NCBI GenBank assembly: GCA_964426135.1
Contig: CAYRPN010000137.1
Coordinates: 1 to 15,298, forward strand
Reading direction: 5' to 3'
From: CAYRPN01 sp964426135
GTDB taxonomy: Bacteria; Planctomycetota; Phycisphaerae; Phycisphaerales; Phycisphaeraceae
Length of the DNA stretch: 15,298 bases
The position numbers were made by a program, and so were the translations under genes. Under the pieces are notes generated by a model. It did no database searches. It saw nothing but the letters and a program-made list of their open reading frames with translations, and was not told the DNA's origin. Shown here piece by piece: positions 13,257 through 15,298 of this stretch (position 1 is its first letter; every line of letters starts with the position of its first letter).

Positions 13257-13971
13257 AAACGCCTGGCACCACGCACGGAAAGCGAATTGCTGACTCTTCG
13301 CCGAGCGTTGGAATCGATTCCAAAAGCAGAAGCAACGGCGCGCACAGAAAGAAGAGGACAGCCATCAGCACGCCCTCGCAGCCCGCTGCCAGGAAAGCAA
13401 GAATTGGACCGCGCCGCGATAGCCGTTGACCGCCGTCTGGATATCGACACTTACGGAATCCCGCGACGGATCGGCGAACCTGACGCAATTCCCCGAAGGA
13501 TGAGAACGGATACATGAGCAGTTGCATTGGCGTCGGTTGCGGACCGAATCTGCCGTGCCAACTCCCTATCACCCACGCGGCCAGCGCCATAGGAATCGCG
13601 GCGATGAACCACGCGGTGGCGAAATCCCACCTCAGCGCCATCCAGACGAACAAGGCTAACAGGATCATCGCAACAGGCTCGGCTCCGCTCCATTGCCTCC
13701 TGCGTTTTATTTCCCACTGAGCATCGGACTTCAGTAGCAGGATCATGCGCTGGAACACGTCCCAGCCATGCTTATCCAGCCGTACCGGGTGATCCGTGAT
13801 GTCGTCGTAGAAGAACCACAACGTCGTGACGATCTCATGGATGGTCGGATCCTTGGTGTCGTGGGAAATGTCAAAGATCTGTTCGTCAAACTGAAACGAT
13901 GTGAGATCTTTGGTCAGATACCGTTCAATGACTCGGACCAACTCATCACGCTTGTAACGGTCGGTGCTCAT
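13234..13971 (-). CDS. Small membrane protein of unknown function
   Basis: A 245-residue protein. Residues 1-98 are soluble and conserved in style (KDPTIHEIVTTLWFFYDD..DHPVRLDKHGWDVFQRMILLLKSD), a pattern I associate with uncharacterised bacterial proteins. Hydrophobic segments lie at ~99-113, ~117-137 and ~189-220, so an integral membrane protein is likely. The last residues (VVPGVSPGGAGG) come from a REP-like palindrome and are probably a late extension. The ATG at 13971 is preceded by GAGGG about 10 bases away. The frame is open far upstream through the DAHP synthase gene, but that part is an antiphase shadow of it. It lies about 50 bases after the DAHP synthase stop and 43 before the amidohydrolase. 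Function unknown. Confidence 0.85.
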   Translation of the reverse strand: MSTDRYKRDELVRVIERYLTKDLTSFQFDEQIFDISHDTKDPTIHEIVTTLWFFYDDITDHPVRLDKHGWDVFQRMILLLKSDAQWEIKRRRQWSGAEPVAMILLALFVWMALRWDFATAWFIAAIPMALAAWVIGSWHGRFGPQPTPMQLLMYPFSSFGELRQVRRSVAGFRKCRYPDGGQRLSRRGPILAFLAAGCEGVLMAVLFFLCAPLLLLLESIPTLGEESAIRFPCVVPGVSPGGAGG

Positions 13972-14000
13972 TGAGCAGGCCCTCGCATTTCTGGGTTTCC

Positions 14001-14028
14001 CACCCCGGGCGGAGCCCGGGGCTAATGG
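14001..14028. repeat. REP-like palindrome, copy B (CCCCGGGCGGAGCCCGGGG)
   Basis: Inverted copy of the palindrome at 13229-13256, with the same tail GGCTAATGG. It overlaps the stop codon of the DAHP synthase gene and lies before the membrane protein start. It could form a stem in the intergenic mRNA. Confidence 0.8.
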
Positions 14029-15095
14029 ACGGCGACCGGCGGCCGCACAATCGTCTTCAACTTCTCGTGCGCCCCCAGCAGCAGGTCTTCCGTTTCCTCC
14101 CAGCCGATGCAGGCGTCGGTGATGGACACGCCGTGCTGGAGCTTGCTTAGATCCTCGGTGAGTTTCTGCTGGCCCGGGTGCAGGTTGCTTTCGAGCATCA
14201 GGCCGATGATGTGATCGTTGCCGGCGAGGCGCTGTTCGATCACGTCGCGCCAGACGCTGGCCTGCTGCTTGAAATCCTTGTTCGAGTTGCCGTGGGAGCA
14301 ATCGACGACGACGCGCGGCGACAGGCCGTGCTCGTGCAGCCTTTGCGAGGCGACGCGCAGGGAGTCGCGGTCGAAGTTCGGGCCGCTGCGGCCGCCGCGG
14401 ACGATCAGGTGGCCCCACGGGTTGCCGTTGGTGTGGACGACGCAGGTCTGGCCGTCGTCGTCGATGCCCAGGAAACTGTGCGGCGTGCGGGCGGCGATCA
14501 TCGCATCCAGCGCCACCTGCAAATTGCCGTCGGTGCCGTTCTTGTAGCCCACCGGCATCGACAGGCCGCTGGCCATCTGGCGGTGCGTCGGCGATTCCGT
14601 CGTGCGGGCGCCGATCGAGGCGATTGTGATCAGATCGGAGATGTACCGCGGCGTGATCGGCTCGAGCAGCTCTGTCGCCGCGGGCAGTCCCAGTTCCGCC
14701 ACATCGAGCAGCAGCTTGCGGGCGATGCGCAGTCCGTGCGCCACGTCGAACGTGCCATCGAGGTGCGGATCGTTGATCAGGCCCTTCCATCCGACCGTGG
14801 TGCGCGGCTTCTCAAAATAGACGCGCATGATCACCACGATGCGGTCGGCGACTTTCTCCGCCACGCGGCGAAGCCTCTGCGCGTACTCGATCGCGGCCTG
14901 CGGATCGTGGATGGAGCAGGGGCCGACGATGGCGAGGAAGCGCGGGTCGTGGCCGTCGATGATGTGCTTGACCACTTCGCGGGCTTCGACCACGGTGCGG
15001 TTGGCGTTCTCCGTCATCGCGTGATCGGTTTTGAGCCGGCGCGGCGAAATGAGCGGGGTCGAAGCGCGGACGTTGATGTTCTGCGTAGGTTGCAT
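14022..15095 (-). CDS. aroG: 3-deoxy-7-phosphoheptulonate (DAHP) synthase, AroFGH class I type
   Basis: A 357-residue cytosolic enzyme condensing phosphoenolpyruvate and erythrose 4-phosphate, the first step of the shikimate pathway. Family motifs are GPCSIHD (~58), EKPRTTVGWKGLINDP, GARTTESPTHRQMASG, GYKNGTDG, and DCSHGNSNKD with ESNL. Metal ligands C60, H268, E302 and D327 align with C61, H268, E302 and D326 of E. coli AroG, and length (350 in E. coli) agrees. This is the allosteric AroFGH group rather than the AroA-beta type. Which aromatic amino acid inhibits it cannot be read safely, so the symbol is approximate. The start at 15095 (MQPTQNINVRAS) fits the family; an upstream in-frame TTG at 15272 would add non-homologous residues across the promoter. 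The Shine-Dalgarno is weak. The stop overlaps a REP-like palindrome. Confidence 0.95.
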   Translation of the reverse strand: MQPTQNINVRASTPLISPRRLKTDHAMTENANRTVVEAREVVKHIIDGHDPRFLAIVGPCSIHDPQAAIEYAQRLRRVAEKVADRIVVIMRVYFEKPRTTVGWKGLINDPHLDGTFDVAHGLRIARKLLLDVAELGLPAATELLEPITPRYISDLITIASIGARTTESPTHRQMASGLSMPVGYKNGTDGNLQVALDAMIAARTPHSFLGIDDDGQTCVVHTNGNPWGHLIVRGGRSGPNFDRDSLRVASQRLHEHGLSPRVVVDCSHGNSNKDFKQQASVWRDVIEQRLAGNDHIIGLMLESNLHPGQQKLTEDLSKLQHGVSITDACIGWEETEDLLLGAHEKLKTIVRPPVAVH

Positions 15096-15163
15096 GGGGG
15101 TCAGTGAATCCAAGGTGGACGGCTGCTCCTCCGCAGACACGCCGACCGAGTGCGAAACAAAAC

Positions 15164-15193
15164 ATGATAGCAGAGAGGGAATGCCGCGGTCAG
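15164..15193 (-). promoter_or_regulatory. Probable promoter of the DAHP synthase gene
   Basis: On the minus strand CTGACC (15188-15193), an 18-base spacer and TATCAT (15164-15169). Predicted initiation is near 15157, giving a leader of about 60 bases before the ATG at 15095. I see no recognisable attenuator or operator. From here to the window end (15298) no gene is supported. Confidence 0.6.
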
Positions 15194-15298
15194 AGAGCGA
15201 GTCTCCGTGATGGGGAGGAACTGGCATTGGGGGCCGCGCACGAATCACCTGAACGATTGAGTCGCGCGCCAAGGCGCGAAGCTCGCGAAGAAATCCGC

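Noticed and set aside
13972..14790. Long N-terminal extension of the membrane protein frame
   Set aside because: The frame is open only because it lies in another phase of the DAHP synthase gene. It is Arg/Ala/Pro-rich nonsense, and a proper start with conserved N-terminus is at 13971.
15096..15272. 59-residue N-terminal extension of DAHP synthase from a TTG start
   Set aside because: It would cross the predicted promoter, and the added residues do not match the family; residue numbering from 15095 aligns almost exactly with E. coli AroG.

Overview
The window is about 15.3 kb of GC-rich bacterial chromosome. It most likely comes from a member of the Planctomycetota, possibly a Phycisphaerae-like lineage. 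The basis is a Tat-exported DUF1501 protein, a lipoprotein with duplicated secretin-type N-domains (STN plus a 'VQDTV..W..YGGEV.SLREL' unit), a zinc-ribbon/GYF-like membrane protein, loosely packed genes with weak or absent Shine-Dalgarno sequences, and intergenic spaces full of small palindromic and simple-sequence repeats. There is no rRNA, prophage, transposase gene or CRISPR array. The taxonomic call is inference; the gene calls rest on motifs.

Layout. Positions 1-316 hold the end of a palindromic element and one copy of a ~196-bp dispersed repeat. DUF1501 follows on the minus strand (317-1681), then a second copy of the same repeat (1928-2124). A duplicated STN-domain lipoprotein lies on the minus strand (2332-4323), then about 560 bases without a gene. 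An AlaC-type aminotransferase (4889-6091) and a SurA/parvulin-like lipoprotein (6253-7254) are on the minus strand, separated by a 26-bp-stem hairpin repeat. A plus-strand zinc-ribbon membrane protein starts at 7437, right behind an inverted nonamer array.

From 9027 to 10010 there is a repeat- and RNA-rich stretch: a ~106-bp palindromic element, heptamer arrays, tRNA-Ala(CGC) with its own promoter and terminator, a ~162-bp MITE-like element with an apparent 8-bp target-site duplication, and a strong promoter followed by an unassigned RNA that can fold into a four-way junction. A DUF3553 protein (10011-10709, plus) ends at a 14-unit heptamer array.

The right third is a co-directional minus-strand run: DAHP synthase (15095-14022), a small membrane protein (13971-13234), an exported M20D amidohydrolase (13190-11892), an exported Asp-rich coiled-coil protein (11802-10963), and a translationally coupled 50-codon P-loop ATPase remnant broken at a palindrome. 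Most genes are ordinary: aromatic amino acid entry, alanine transamination, envelope folding and export. I see no convincing complete new multi-gene system. The parts most worth following up are the unassigned structured RNA at about 9806-9907, the MITE-like element, and the dispersed repeats, some of which flank or invade genes.
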